In this document: positions 1 through 12,215 of the stretch, piece after piece | Numbering within the stretch: position 1 is the stretch's first letter | Layout of the letters: the number at the start of each line of letters is the position of its first letter | Origin: Yamagishiella unicocca | Lineage: Eukaryota > Chlorophyta > Chlorophyceae > Chlamydomonadales > Volvocaceae | DNA length: 64,000 bases | Direction: 5' to 3' | Assembly: GCA_003116995.1 (NCBI GenBank) | Contig: BDSL01000130.1 | Location: forward strand, 183,078-247,077 | Translations under genes and position numbers: made by a program | Notes under the pieces: generated by a model | What the model saw: only the letters and a program-made list of their open reading frames with translations | Told to the model about the DNA's origin: nothing | Database searches by the model: none

Positions 1-1861
1 CTTGTGCATGTTGTCCCAGCGAAGACGCCAGAGGCGCACGAGAGTGGCCCGAAACTCCAGGAGGGCCGAGGCCTGGGCTGCCGGGGGGAGGGGAACCTCC
101 CAGGCCTTCTGAAGGAAGGCCGTATGCTTAGCCGCCAGAGCAGTGAAGGCTGAGCCCAGCTGCAGGAGGGTAGCCGACTTGACGGTGAGGGAGACGACGC
201 GGATGGCCACGGGACCGACCCGCCACCCGACGCAACGGGCCAGGCGGGCCCAGGCGTCCGTGGCGGGGGGGGGCCGCAGCCGCGCCCCCCGGGGCCGCCA
301 GGACGAGGAGGGCCGCGAGAGCCCAGGCAACGGGAAGGCGGTCAATGAGGGCGTCGATGCGGGCCAGACCCGTGGCCCCATCCCGCATCGAGGCCGGGAC
401 GGGGTGGGCGGGGGAGAGGTGGAGGACGTCGCGAAGGACGTCGAACCGCAGGTACTCTGTACAGCGCATGAAAGGGGGCCCCCCGGTAGCGGCGATGGCG
501 AGGGCCGCCGGGACCCGGCCCAGGGCACGGAAGCACTGGATGGCGGCGCCCACGGTATCCAACCCACGCAGCTGTATGAGGTCGGGGAAGTCGGCCTCGA
601 GGCCCCGGCCGGTGGCGTTGACCAAGAAAGGGTTGCCCCATAGGGGCGCCCGGAAGCACCAGGGGCCCGGGGCGGCCAGGTTGGGGTCCAGGAGGGTGAT
701 GGGCGGGAGGTGCGCGAGCGCCACGTGCAGCTGGACGAGCGCCGGGGAGCCCCGCGGGAGGAGCCGGCCGAGCACCAGGAGGTCGGCGGTGGAGCGGGCG
801 TCGCCGGGGAGGGGCAGGAGGCACAGGGGGTGGGCCGCGGGGTGGCCGTGGCGCAGTAGGGTGAGGAGGAGCTGGGGCCACTGGGGGGAGGACGGCAGGA
901 GGCCACACGCGCCGGCCAGGCCCCGCACGGCCAGAACGGCATGGCGAGCCCGCACGTGTGCATCGAGGGGGAGGAAGCCGAAGCCGCCGGCGGAGGTGGG
1001 CAGGGCGAGGTAGAGCAGGCCGGCTCCGGCGGGCACACGGGTGGTGCGGGCCTGATGCGCGGCGGGGGTGCAGCGGCGGTCGACGAAGGCCCCGGTGGTG
1101 GCCTGGAGGGCCGCCCACAGGCCGGGGGGGGGAGGCTGACGAACTCCATGTGGTAGAGGACACGGCTGATGGCATAGCCCGAGGCGGCGAAGGCGCGGCC
1201 GAAGGCGGAGAGGGGCAGGGTGGCGGCACGCTGCAGGCGGCCGTAGACCCGGTCGAGGTCCACAGGGTACGGTCCCGGGGCGCCAGCGGTGAAGGTGACG
1301 CCCAGGGTGGAGACGGAGGGGACGACAGCGAGGCGGGGCGCCGGGCCGGCGTCGGGGGCGGCCAGGGGGGCGGCGGGGAGGGGCACTGGCGGCCGTGGGG
1401 CAGGCAGGGAGCGGGGCGGCGGCAGGGCAGGCACGGGGGCCACCGGACAGGGGCAGGAGCTTCACTTTGCGGAGGACCCGACGCGGCGTGGAAGGTGTCC
1501 ATGGCGGCCAGGAAGCGGGGACGTCCGCGGTGTCCCGGAGGAGGGGGGTGCAGTCGTCCGCATACTGGGAGGCGGTGAGGCGGAGGTCGGCGAGGGAGAT
1601 GCCGATGGTTTCGTGCTGCAGCCAGGAGAGGAGGGCCTGGCTGGGAGCGAGGTAGAGGAGGGGCGCGGCCGGACAACCTTGTCGAACACCGGCAGTGATG
1701 GGAACCCAGCCCGACAGGTGGCCATTGACGAGGGCGGCGGAGTGGGTGCCCAGCAGCAGGCGTTGCACCCAGGCAAGGCAGCCAGGGCCCACACCCATGG
1801 CATCCAGGCGTTCCAGGAGGAAGACGCGGTCCACCATGTCGTAGGCCTTGTGGAACTTACG
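1..1861 (-). mobile_element. Non-LTR retrotransposon (LINE) fragment, reverse-transcriptase part, 5'-truncated
   Basis: Read on the minus strand from about 1861 downward, the translation starts inside RT palm motif A (KAYDMVDR, about 1850-1830). It continues through GVRQGCPAAPLLYL and the catalytic YADD box (about 1555), then into a long alanine/proline-rich C-terminal region. These are standard LINE RT landmarks. The element is 5'-truncated just upstream of motif A, where it abuts the duplicated FGAM-synthase segment, and its 3' end lies off the left edge. The correct frame changes several times (after YADD, and again near the G-run at 267-273), so it is a dead copy. Bases 1-544 match 13132-13675 almost perfectly. 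The clade (L1-like or another algal LINE) cannot be fixed without a search. Confidence 0.88.
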
Positions 1862-3392
1862 ACACGGGCTCGGCGCTCTTCATGTAGGGGCTCGTCGTTT
1901 TTTAGCAGCTCATGGCATGACGAGCATCCTCCACGCGGCCTCCCGATGCTCGCCCTTATTTATGTCTAGTAGGGGTCTCCGTTCTGCATTTTGCCATGTG
2001 GCAATGCGGTCCATCTAGGCTGCTCCTCCGGCCACTGTAAAGAGCCTTTATTCGGCATCGGTAGAAATGTACGGGCTCGTCTGGGGGACATCCCGTTACA
2101 AAGATCTCGCCCGACCTGTGTCGTACGTGGTCTGGCCCATCGGGCCCTCCTGGTTGCGCTTCGCGCTTGCAGTCGCTCGAGACTCTTGTAACCGTCGCAG
2201 TCTGCTTTGTCCATCTCGATGTCCCTGGCCGCAACGTCTGTGGCAACACTTGCATGATGAACCTCCAGCTCGGCAGCCACGAATAGGTGGGTCCCATTGC
2301 ACCAGCTACGCCGCTCCGGCTTACATGGGGTCCCTTGGGTGGACCATCCCCGACATGAGGCGAATGCGCTCTTCCTATATCGCCTAGGACGTGCCGTGCG
2401 CATCAACACGGCTGGCCAGCCGGCTTGCTCTTGCAGTGTGGTTAGGAAAAAAAGTAAGAAGAGGCGTAAGAGAGGCGCCAACACGCCCAATCATCCGCAT
2501 TTACAAGGTGAGGTGCGGCATGCCTCGCGGCGCCCGCTAGGGGCCTGGCGTGCGGGCACGGTGGAGGGCGCCCACCACCAGGTGTCCAGCCCTCCCGCCT
2601 GTGACTCTGTCTAGCATTATCTGGGGCAAATGGTTGCCACCAAATTCGGGCCGTCAACCAACGCTAGTAAAGGAAAAACACTGCACCTCGGCAGCGAGTG
2701 TAAGTTAAGCGAGATCAACTCGACCAAGTAAAGGAGCTGAATGGCCATCACGCTGTGATCCGACCATGCACCGAACGCGCCCCAGCTCCAGCGGTAAGTA
2801 GCCTACCCCTCTGCTACCCGTTCCCAAGCTACCCAACCAACGCAACTACTGCGACGAAGCTATTGGGAACATGGTCGCCTCGCGAAGGCGGCACGATATG
2901 TATGGCCGTGGAAGACGTTTTCCGCTTCCCAGTCCTCAAAATAGTCAAAATTTTTACCATGGTCCAAGCATGGCGGCAGCGGATGCAGAGCGCGACGGCG
3001 GATCAGCGGACCCCCGCGCCTGTCACCTCGCAAAGCCAGGCCACGAGTCTCGCCTGCGGGCACGCGCAATTCGTCGCGCCCCGCGGCTTCTCATCACTCC
3101 CATTCCCCTCGGTGCGGCCACCGCGCGCACAACCCCGTCCACATTATCACCACACCCACTCGCAAGTTCGACTGCCTAAACCAGCTGCAACCTACCTATG
3201 CGCGCCCACGCGTGTCTGCCCAACTAAACCCTCGAGGCGGCTCCTAGGCAACGCTCCCCTCGAACAACAAGCTCCCAGCTGCGACGATCACGTCCCACGC
3301 CCTACGTTCACCGCCGCCGACCCTGGCTCTGGGCCAGGCCCGAGGCCGGCGACCGCAGCAGCACCGGTGTGCCGCACCTGCCACCAAGTTGT
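1862..3392. other. Duplicated non-coding 3' flank of the FGAM-synthase pseudogene
   Basis: No convincing gene is seen. The block is repeated at 14687-16216 with few differences. ORFs in both copies differ in frame use and show no family motifs. At 1966-2025 there is a stretch similar to the 5' flank and start of the tyrosine recombinase gene near 12018-12075, so part of this block is probably derived from that element. Confidence 0.6.
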
Positions 3393-6300
3393 TTACTTGG
3401 ACACGGTGCGGTTCGTCTCGGCCCACTCGCGGGCGTTCTGGAACAGCTTAATCCACGGCGCCGGGCCCTTGGGGTCCAGGCCCAGGCTGGACGGCACGTA
3501 CGGCAGCTGCCACGTGAGGAAGCAGCGCTCGGGGTGGGGCATCATGGCCAGGTGGCGGCCGTCTTCAGAGCACAGGCCGGCGATGCCAATGGGCGAGCCG
3601 TTGGGGTTGGCGGGGTAGACCTCCGTGGGCTCCGCATCCGCGTCCACGTACCTGGATGAGGTGGAGGCGAGCGAGCAGGGATTGGTTGGTTTCGGAGGAA
3701 GCGAGGGCAACAAGGAATATACTTGCTTTCGCAACGCAGTAGCACACGGGAGCGGCAGACACCTACAAAGCCCAAAGCCGCCAACCACTCCAATAGGCAA
3801 CCGCCAGCTCGGATACTCACTGGATGGGCGCCAGGCCCTTGCCCAGCACATCAGCCTTGACCTGGTCGTCGGGGAACAGGCATTTGCCCTCGCCGTGCGC
3901 GCACCACACGCCGGCCACGGTGCCCTCCATGCCCTTGAGCAGGACGGACGGGCTCTTGCCGATGCGGACCTAGCGGAGAGGAGAGGGGGCAGATCCACGG
4001 TCAGCCACAGAACGGCAAGGCAAGGCCAAGGCGAGACAAGCCCCTTCTTACACCACAAGTCCCACAGCAAGGCCCTTAAGAGAGGATCCGCATCCAATTA
4101 CCCGATTCCAAACATAGTACGGCCAAGAAAACCGCAAAGTAGTTATACCTGCACATAGCGGCTCTCGAAACGGCCGCTGCTGTTGTGCACGAAGCGTGGC
4201 TGGCGGGTGTCGGTGATCTGCTTAGCGCCCGGGGCGGGAACCCAGCCCAGCAGCGCCATCAGCTGGCAGCCGTTGCAGATGCCTAGCGACCAGGTGTCGG
4301 CGCGGTTGTAGAAGGCCTTGAACTGCGACAGCAGGCGGTCGTTGAAGCAGATGGTGCCCGCCCAGCCCTTGGCGGAGTCCAGGACGTCGGCGTAGCTGAA
4401 GCCGCCCACGAAGATGATGCCCTGCGTGGGTGGGTGAGTGGGTGGGTGCGCGGTAGTCGGATCAACGGCTCCGATTACCCGATTACCGACACCTTATGGC
4501 CCAGTCGAGTAGCACGGCCAGCAAGACCGGTGCGAGGACAAGGCTTAAACTAGGGGAGCTCATTCAACCAACGCAGCTCGGTGCACGTCCACCATGAGTT
4601 AGGAGCCAAAGCCGAAGCAGAACCTGAAGCCCAATCGCACCTGGAAGGTGTCCAGGGTGGCACGGCCGTTGATGAGATCGCTCATGGTGATATCCCACGG
4701 CTCCATGCCGGCAGCATAGGCGGCGGCAGCCATCTCGCGGTCGCCGTTGGAGCCCTCCTCGCGAAGGATGGCCACGCGGACCTGAGCATCGGCGGTGAGG
4801 CAACGTCAACGTCAGAAATATGGCGCGTTTTGGATCCAGGGTGACCATCCACGCAAACAAGGCGGGGAGGGAAAGAATGCGTTGTCCTCGTGTGACGCCT
4901 GGGACCCAGCCATGTCCGCCGCTTGTAAATCACTGCCCCTTACAGCCGACCCCAGCCGCAGAGCCCCAAGCTGCGCACTGCGCGCGCGCACCTTGTCCGA
5001 GGCAGCCAGCTTCTCAGCGGGGGTGAAGGTAGGCGTGAAGGGCAGCACCCACTTGGGCGCCTTGGCGGTCTTAAGGCCCGCCTGCTCCTGAGCAACGCAC
5101 TCCTCGGCGCTCTGCAGGCGCTCCAGCACGAACGAGGTCTCCTCCCACACGTCGCGCAGGATGGTGAAGAGGGCCAGGGCCTACACGAGGCAGAAATGCG
5201 GGCCGCGCGGATGAGAGAACGCGGCGCCGGTCCAGAGCAATGGTAGCAGATAAAGTAGCAGCAGCCGCTGGAGGCTGCAGGCACTGGCGCGAACAAGGCA
5301 CTCACTCGATGAGGCCCTTGATGGGCTGCTCGCCGATGGACGTGGCCAGGCCGGTGTGGTTCTGGTGCGACTGTGCGAACACGGCAACGTCCGACAGCGG
5401 CAGCTGCAGGGGGCCCACGCACTGCTGCTGAGCAACCAGACCCGTCACATGGCGGTCGACCTGTGTTGGGCGGGGTGTGAAATGGGCGTGGAGGCGCGTT
5501 AGGTGTTGTTGGGCAAGGGTGTGAAATGGGCGTGGAGGCCCGTTAGGTTCTACCATTTCAGGAAACAGAAGAACTTTCGGGAGGCGCCAAGGCATTTGGG
5601 GTGTCGAGAGGCTGCCACAACATGGCACCAGTCGGGAACGCCCGCGGATGCTGCCGGTTGGTCCCCCGCAGCAACGCACATCAAATGCGCGCGCACCTTG
5701 TTGGTGAGGGAGCGCTTGGGGCAGACGGACGGCAGCCGAAGCACGCGGTGCAGGGCGCTCATGGCGGTCTCGCCGGCAGGCACAGCCAGGGGCGCCAGCG
5801 TGTTGGTGCTGCGGGTGAAGTTGAAAGTCTTGACGGGCATCTTACCCAGAACCTGTTTGGGACGAGGTTGGGGGAGGGGGAGGAGGGGAGCGGCGATGAG
5901 TACCGATGCAGCGAGGCATGAATCCTTGTCAACCGAGCAGACGGAATTTCGGGGGCAAGAGCGCAAGCGGTCTAAAGCTCTCGTCAGCTCATTCAACCTC
6001 AGCACCACCCCATACTCGATCCAACTCCCCGCCAGTCCACCTTCTCCAGGTCCTTGCTGAGCCCTCAGTTCCCACCGCTCGATAGCTGCTCAATTTACCA
6101 TGCGTTAGTTACTTTGTATGTGAGCACACAGGATGGAGACGCAGGCACGCAGCCCGCCCGTGCAGCCCCCGGGCCGCACCTTGACGGCGCGCACGTCAAT
6201 CTCCGCTCCCAGCGGGTAAATGATCTCCTTGACCACGTTGCAGTTGCCGCCCGCGCCCTGGTCGTGGATCTGCACGATGGGGTTGCGGTCGCCCAGCTCC

Positions 6301-8427
6301 ACGCAAGAGCGCACCACGCGCCACAGCTTCTGGCTGTACTCGACGTCGCCGCGCTGATGGGGGAGGGGAGACCAGGAGAGAGCGTAGGAGGAGGCTGTCG
6401 AAAGAGAGAACGAAGTGGGACCAAGAGGACAGGAATGCGGTTGCGCGGTTGCGGTAAAAGATTGTGCTAAACAGCATGTTATGTGATGGATAGTGTTCCT
6501 TCCTTTGAACTCCACGGCTTGTGCGACGCGCTTGCAGCAGCCGCCTAACACACCTGCACGGCATTGTAGCCCAGCTCGGCCTTGTTGGAGCCGGACGGCA
6601 CCGATGACGCGGCGCCGCCACCCATGCCGATGCGATAAGCCGGGCCGCCGATCTTGACGACCAACATGCCGATCTCCGGGGGGCTCTTCTCCAGGTGGCG
6701 GTGGTCAATCTGCGGCGCGGCCAAATAGGCAAGACAGGCAGTGCCAGAAACGTATGGTGACACAACGTCAAGCTGGAAAAAACCGTCCCCACGCGCCGAC
6801 GCCGCCTCACCCGCCGTGCCGGCGCCCATGATGGAGCCGGTGCCGGTGGCGTGCGTGTCGCGCATGCGGCCGCCAGCGCCGGTTTCGGCGCCGGGGAAGG
6901 GCGCCACGGCGCACGGGAAGTTGTGCGTCTCAGCGGTGAGCAGCAGGTCCCAGTCGCGGGGCTGCGGCGCCATCGGCGAGGGGGCGCCTGGCTGCACGGG
7001 CAGCAGCGGCCCCATGTTGAAGCCCCGGATGGCGGAGGAGTTGTCCTTGAAGGCGACCACCGAGTTCTTGGGGTTGACCTTCCAGGGGGTCTTGACGATG
7101 TTGAAGAAGATGTCGTCCATCTGGGGGCCGAAGCGGGGGAGGGAGGCATCGGAAGCGGTTGGGAGGGATTGATGTGGTGGTGGGGTAGCAGAGCCAGGCA
7201 GGTGCCGTGCGACACTGCGGGCTGATTGGCACTAAAACGAACATGACCCACATTGTGGAGTGCGGCGATGATACGTGCGGTGTCGGCGGGCCGCATGTCC
7301 GCATCCTGCCCGCGGGCTTTATTCCACACGTAAAGCTACTTTTCATGCAAGGGCTGCCACCGCCGCCGTTGCCCAGCCCAGCCTCGCCACATCCTCCGTA
7401 AAATACTTTCCCGAGTCCGAACAACCGCCTTGTGCTGCTGAGGCCGCCGGGGCAAATCCCATCCGATCTGGTTCACCTTGGTGGTAAGGCGTGACTGAGT
7501 GCGCACACCTGCCTCCAACACGTGTGGTTCCTCCCGACCCCAGCCGCAGCATGCGCCACAGCGGTACCGGCCGGCCCGCCGGCCACCCGCGCATTAGCAA
7601 TGGGGGCGCAGCTGGCTGAGGCCGAACCCTTCCCGGTCACCAGACTATTATTTCGACATAAACCCGCCCGACCCAGATCGCCCGTACTGCATGTCCTGCC
7701 GTTCATTTCCCCGATACCCTCCCTCCACCGGCGCGGGCCCCTGACGGCTCCCCCTTTCCACCTACAGGCCTTGAGTGAACGAGCGCACGGGCTGGCGGTA
7801 GACGTCCTCCGTCATGCGGTCATGCACCATGGCTGCGAACGAGGCCTTCTCCGCGTCCGTCAGGGGGCGAGTGGAGTGCAGCACGAACCGGCGGCTGCGC
7901 TCCAGACGGTTGACCTGGGAGCAACATCGTGAGGTGGTTGTGGCGAGGTGAGGCGAAATGGGTTTTCAAAAAGTTGGAACCAAAACTTGCCGACAGGATT
8001 GCCGAGGGCTAGGGGCTGGGGCTAGGTGATGGGTGTTTTGCCCAAGAGTATGTCCACTTGGTACATGATGCCTGACCGGACCGACCCACCTAGGTGAGGC
8101 CGACATTAGTCAGTGAGGATGAGGGTGGGTGTGTAGGTGTGGGATGATACTTGGTGAAGAGGGCGGTGGGGTAGCTTAGGAGTATTGGTGGGGTAGCGGT
8201 GGTGGGTAGTGATGGTGGTGGTGGGGTGAGGTGAGTAGTGGTGGGGGTGAGATCGCGAGTTGGCGAGGTAGAAGACGCTTCACATGCCGCTAGAGTTGCA
8301 AGTGGATGGGGTGAGGTGGGGTGGAACCCGACACAGGCCGATGAGGAGCTCCCCACGAAGCCCGACCCACCATGCCAGGGTCTCTGACTCGGCGGTCGTC
8401 AGACCCTTAGAAGGAGACGTTGTAGCA
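3393..8427 (-). pseudogene. FGAM synthase (PurL-type) pseudogene, exon-depleted duplicate
   Basis: This is the degraded partner of the gene at 16217-26272. Retained exons, numbered as in the intact gene: 24 (3393-3651), 23 (3821-3969), 22 (4149-4421), 21 (4641-4781), part of 20 (4992-5159), 17 (5306-5460), 16 (5697-5852), 13 (6180-6353), 12 (6554-6709), 10 (6811-7120), 7 (7762-7914) and 5 (8371-8427). Exons 1-4, 6, 8, 9, 11, 14, 18 and 19 are absent, exon 15 is reduced to a remnant, and exon 20 is cut. The last codon of exon 7 is TAG instead of CAG (7762-7764). Exon 5 is 57 nt instead of 59, a frameshift. The glutaminase part (exons 21-24) is still open and keeps GICNGCQ and MPHPER, but the full enzyme cannot be made. 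Remaining exons and introns are very similar to the intact gene, so the duplication is fairly recent or homogenised, or this is an assembly artefact. Confidence 0.92.
5470..5550. repeat. Intronic minisatellite, about 2 units (about 4 in the duplicate)
   Basis: A unit built around GTGTGAAATGGGCGTGGAGG occurs about twice here. It occurs three times, plus a degenerate fourth, at 19616-19780 in the duplicated gene. The copy-number difference lies in the intron between exons 16 and 17. Confidence 0.8.
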
Positions 8428-9764
8428 CTGCAGGGGGGGACGGAGGGACAGAGCGACAGAGCGGGCATCAGCGATATGCAGTTGCCGGGTGTTGAGCACT
8501 GGAGGCTGGCATCTCTGAAGCAACATGGTGATACGGTGGTGGACAGTTCGGAGGATCGGGATGCACGGCGGGATGAGTCATGAGTGGAGGGATCAAGCTT
8601 GGCTAACATGCCCAACATTGTCCTACAAAGCAGGTGTTCTAAATGGACGAAGCCACACTGTGGAAGCGGCTGTGGGGTGCATACATGGTGGTCAACGTGA
8701 CGCGGATTAATAAGGGGCTGAGCGATGCGTGTTGCAACGGCAACGGATTTGCAAGGACCAACATGGAGGCCAGTGACCTGTTGCGAGATGGATGGGTGGG
8801 GATGTGCAGCGATGAGCACTGCGCACTGCCGAGCGGGATGGCTACACCTCTTGCCGCGCCCTGTACCGTACATAACTCCTACCGTTCCTCCATTGAGTGC
8901 GTGCTTTTGAGGATCCGTCGACAGGTTAAGACAAACTACGGGATATTGCCAATACTGTCTCCGTTACATATTGACTACATGCTTTCGGTGCACGGCTTCC
9001 AGCTGTCATCTAGGCAAAACATAAGGGCCGGAATCGGCGGAAGCTTACCTACCCTGCAGGTCATCTCATGTATCGTAACACTGCTCCTAGGCTAGGAGAT
9101 CGCGATTGTCCGCAAATGCTGACGACCCATTGTTGACGTCCTCCCAGAGACATGAGTCTTCCTGGAGACAGCCACCGCGCTACATCTGCTCATGCCTACA
9201 GCGCCAACGACATCTCTAGTGCTATAACCAGCTCATACAAGGGCCCCGTCATGCAAGAAGACCAAGAAGGCTGTTACTGCGATCAACGAACGGTATGCCG
9301 AGCTAAAGCATCCGTGTTATGCTGAGCTGCGGCATTGCCCCCGCCTCATCCACTAAACCGTTTCAATACCAAGCTGGCATGATGATACCGCCATGAATAA
9401 CATTTCTGGTGCTGTTCTGACGGTCATGGGCGATGTGCCAAACGGCATGACTACACCTTAGCCTTGCAGTGCAGCAAAATCGCGTGCCGAGCCACTGATT
9501 GATGCTAACCATCCTCAATCTGAACGCCACTCGCCGGCCCCTGCGGCAAGTTCAAACAGGATGGGAATGTGGGGTGGTCAGGGTGCCTGTCCTGGTCGAA
9601 GTGTTTAAGCGCCGGCATTCTGAAGGGAAATTTGCCGTCGTTCGGTCAGCTCACATGTGCTGTATGATTGGTGTATGGGTTATACAGTAAGTTTCCGTTG
9701 TATGGCTACACGGCTACACTAAGATATTCTGGGTACAGAGGGTCCACCATGCCAGGGCGCAACT
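8428..9764. other. Intergenic stretch, no gene recognised
   Basis: Past about 8497 the duplication ends and the sequence becomes less GC-rich. No ORF has recognisable motifs or a good exon structure. Counterparts of FGAM-synthase exons 1-4 are not present. Confidence 0.55.
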
Positions 9765-11289
9765 TCAATCGCAAGTGGTGGTCAAACAAGCAATGGCGCA
9801 AGGACCCACTTCACGCATGAACCCGCTTGAAACACCACAGCATACCTGCTGGCGCATTTCCATGATCGGCACGCCATAATGGCCGCACAGGCACCGCAAG
9901 ACCGCGGAGGCCATTGCGTTTGGGACGTCGTCTATAATAACTAGCCCAGCACCAGGCACGAAGGAGTGCACGTTGTCGTGCAAGCTCTGATGCACGGCCT
10001 CGATTTTCTTGGCCACCACGGCTACAAGGCAGGGGAATGGGTGAGCAGGGAGCGGGTCAGCAGGGAGCAACACGTGGCGGTGTCGTTCACATTGTAAGGC
10101 AGGGAAGTGGTAAGATTAAGCCAGGCTTGGAGCAGGTGTGGGATCAGGCCCGACCGTCGCAACCGGAGATGGCCCGACAAAATGATGTTATAGGCTTGCA
10201 GCTCACTACCTAGCCAATATAACTTATAGTGTTGTCGCCACAGCTTATGTAATGGATTTGCACCGTTAGCAATAAGTGGTGGCAACATCTGAACCTTCTA
10301 TGGACACATAGGGCGGACGCCCTCCCAGCAGCTGTCAGCCAGATTCCTAATTCCTGCTCCTAATTCCGGTTCATAACATATGATCCCCCCCAAGCCACAC
10401 CTGCGTCCCCCGCCAGGTTGCGCTGCTTGGCGCCATTCCGCAGCCAGATAGTCGACGCGTTAATGCACTCCAGTAGCTCCGGCGACGCGAGCAGCTCTTC
10501 CGTCCAGAAATTGATGCGCGACTTGTGGCCACCACCCTTCTTGTGCAGCCACTCTGAAAAAAGAAGGCAAGGATCAGGCAGTGACTTATCCCTGGATGCA
10601 ACGCTTACAGCTGGGACGCAGGCCGGCGACGCAAGTGAGGCGCACACACGCACTAGGAAGAATGTGGATGGGAAGGAAGGAAAGGATCACAATTCAGGAA
10701 GCGTCGAAGGTGCCGTGCGGGGCGGCTTACCAAGCAGCCGCCTGCCGTCCACGACTCCGGCGGAGTGCAGCGCTCTCGTCGTTGTCATCTGCGCAGCGTA
10801 CAACCGCTGTGTAAGCGCCAGGCGCTCCGCCGCGAAGGCCTCCTGTTTTTTGGCAGCGGCCTCCACGACGGCCAGGTGGACGGCCGCTTGGTCCCTGATG
10901 GCGGCAACTTGGTCCCTGGCGGCGGACTCTTGGTCCCTGGCGGCGGACTCTCTGTCCCTGGCCAATGCTGTTGTCGTTTCGAGGACGATCCTCGACAGAT
11001 CCCGTCTCACCTCCTCTCCAATGGGAGCCGGGGACAGCAACACCGCGCCGGCCTGCGCCAACAGATCGAAAGCTGTGGCAGTGGCTGTATTTGCAAAGGC
11101 GTTCCTGCGGTATCTGGCCGTGTGGCCGGATATGGCGATGGAGGAAACGTGCGACAGGGTGACGCAGGAGCTAATGAAAAGCCTCATCATTTCTGAAGAC
11201 CTTTGTTCCGGAATGTATATCTTAAAAAATGTTCGCTGATAATCAAGGCATCGGGCAACCATGAACTTCTTTGGGCAGTCTGGGAACAT
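9765..11289 (-). CDS. Unrecognised three-exon protein with charged coiled-coil repeats
   Basis: Model on the minus strand: exon 1 10731-11289 (first ATG at 11289), exon 2 10401-10553, exon 3 9765-10021, about 322 codons. The donor after exon 1 (gtaagc) and the acceptor before exon 2 (ttttttcag) are good, and the phases fit, giving GRRLLEWLHKKGGGHKSRIN across the first junction. The second junction uses gtgtgg and ccttgtag and is also in phase. Exon 1 contains three or four copies of an ARDQESA-like heptad (about 10890-10980 on the plus strand), predicting a short coiled coil. Exon 2 contains the hydrophilic SRINFWTEELL and TIWLRNGAKQRNL. Exon 3 may end earlier at a gtatgc donor (9845), leaving the 3' end uncertain. 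I do not recognise the family. Its position beside a recombinase relic allows a mobile-element cargo or accessory protein, but nothing proves this. Confidence 0.5.
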
Positions 11290-11423
11290 TACGGGGACCC
11301 CCTGTAGCAATCATGTACGGCAACGCAAATGTGAACGGCACGCATGCTGAACGGGGGGTTACATTCCCGCTAAGGTGTACGCCAATTTACTGCGCTTTAT
11401 GTTATGTATTTGGGGTCTAGAGA

Positions 11424-12003
11424 TCAGCCGCCCACATGGGCGAGCTCGTGAAGACCGCTGGTGCCGGCTACGTATATGTTTTCAATTCTTCTTTATGAAT
11501 TCCTCAGGTTTTCTGCAAAGGCCGAAGACCTTCGCCACGTACGACAACACAACCCCCCGCATTTTTGCATATGCCATGGGTCGCGCGTGGAACACCGACG
11601 CGACTCCCCGGGCCTTGTGGCCATCCCAATCCCGGAACAACGGCTCCTCTGGTGCCCACTGCGCCCCCGCCAGGAACCGCCGCAACAGCGCCACCGGGCA
11701 CACCTCCGACCGCCCGGCCGTTAGCACGACCACGTCCCCTTCCCGGAACTGGTCGTTCTTCCGCTTGCTCAGAAACAACTCCGCACGGTCCTCCTCCACG
11801 CGCACATCCCGTACAAGGAGCCGCTGCGCGTCATTGTACCGCAGGAACCCCGCAAAGCGCACCATCACGTACGTTGCTATCATGAGGTCGTGCAAGCCAC
11901 CTTCCAACAGCAACTGCACAATCGCCCCCGCATCCTCCAACGTCAGCGGCTCTTTCCGGTTGCGCACCGCCCTGGGCAGTGCTCCGCGCGGCCTCCCAGC
12001 CAC
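11424..12003 (-). pseudogene. Tyrosine recombinase (phage-integrase-like, DIRS/Crypton type) relic
   Basis: The ORF at 11482-12003 has the expected order for the catalytic half of a tyrosine recombinase: RKEPLTLEDAG, then box I with its arginine (MVRFAGFLRYND), the DV strand, the KRKNDQFREG hairpin with its lysine, and CPVALLRRFL. The frame then stops at FIKKN. In the +1 frame immediately after, a GLHELAHVGG stretch occupies the place of the box II H-x-x-R motif, but the arginine is replaced and a stop follows at 11424. No C-terminal tyrosine box is visible. The gene is therefore truncated and probably inactive. Such genes in green algae belong to DIRS-like or Crypton-like transposons; I cannot choose between them from this fragment. 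Confidence 0.72.
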
Positions 12004-12017
12004 CCCTGTAGATCGTT

Positions 12018-12076
12018 TCTACTAGGGGTCTCCCTTCCGCACATTCCGCCAGGTGGAAATGCGGTCCGTTAGCGGC
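12018..12076 (-). repeat. Recombinase 5'-flank motif shared with 1966-2025 and 14791-14846
   Basis: About 55 bp just upstream of the recombinase ORF resembles segments in both copies of the segmental duplication, including the shared core AATGCGGTCC or a one-base variant. On the minus strand the similarity runs on into the recombinase start (GGGAGGCCGCG). The three sites look like ends of the same element family. Confidence 0.6.
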
Positions 12077-12215
12077 TAGACAAACTTCTGCTGCGTGGCC
12101 TACCCGAGGCCGATCCTAATTTTAGGTGCGGGGGGCGTCGGTTGTGTACTCGGGCAGGCGGACATGCGGCACTTCGCGACTGTTTCTTCGGCAACTATTC
12201 GAATATTTAAGCACA

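Larger units (their letters stand above)
1862..8497. repeat. Segmental duplication, left copy (6.6 kb; partner 14687-24922)
   Basis: This block is nearly identical to 14687-24922, apart from several large gaps in this copy and small substitutions. The match begins at the GGGCTCGGCGCTCTTCATG stretch and fades just past the ATATGCAGTTGCC stretch near 8480. It contains the FGAM-synthase pseudogene and its 3' flank. The right copy is about 3.6 kb longer because this copy lacks internal blocks. Confidence 0.93.

Noticed and set aside
143..1969. Several plus-strand ORFs over the LINE fragment
   Set aside because: They are antisense shadows of the RT coding sequence; composition is Gly/Arg-rich with no domain.
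2755..3618. Long plus-strand ORFs over the FGAM-synthase copies (also 15579-16442)
   Set aside because: They overlap the antisense of the last FGAM-synthase exon, have no family motifs, and are present only because GC-rich DNA has few stops.
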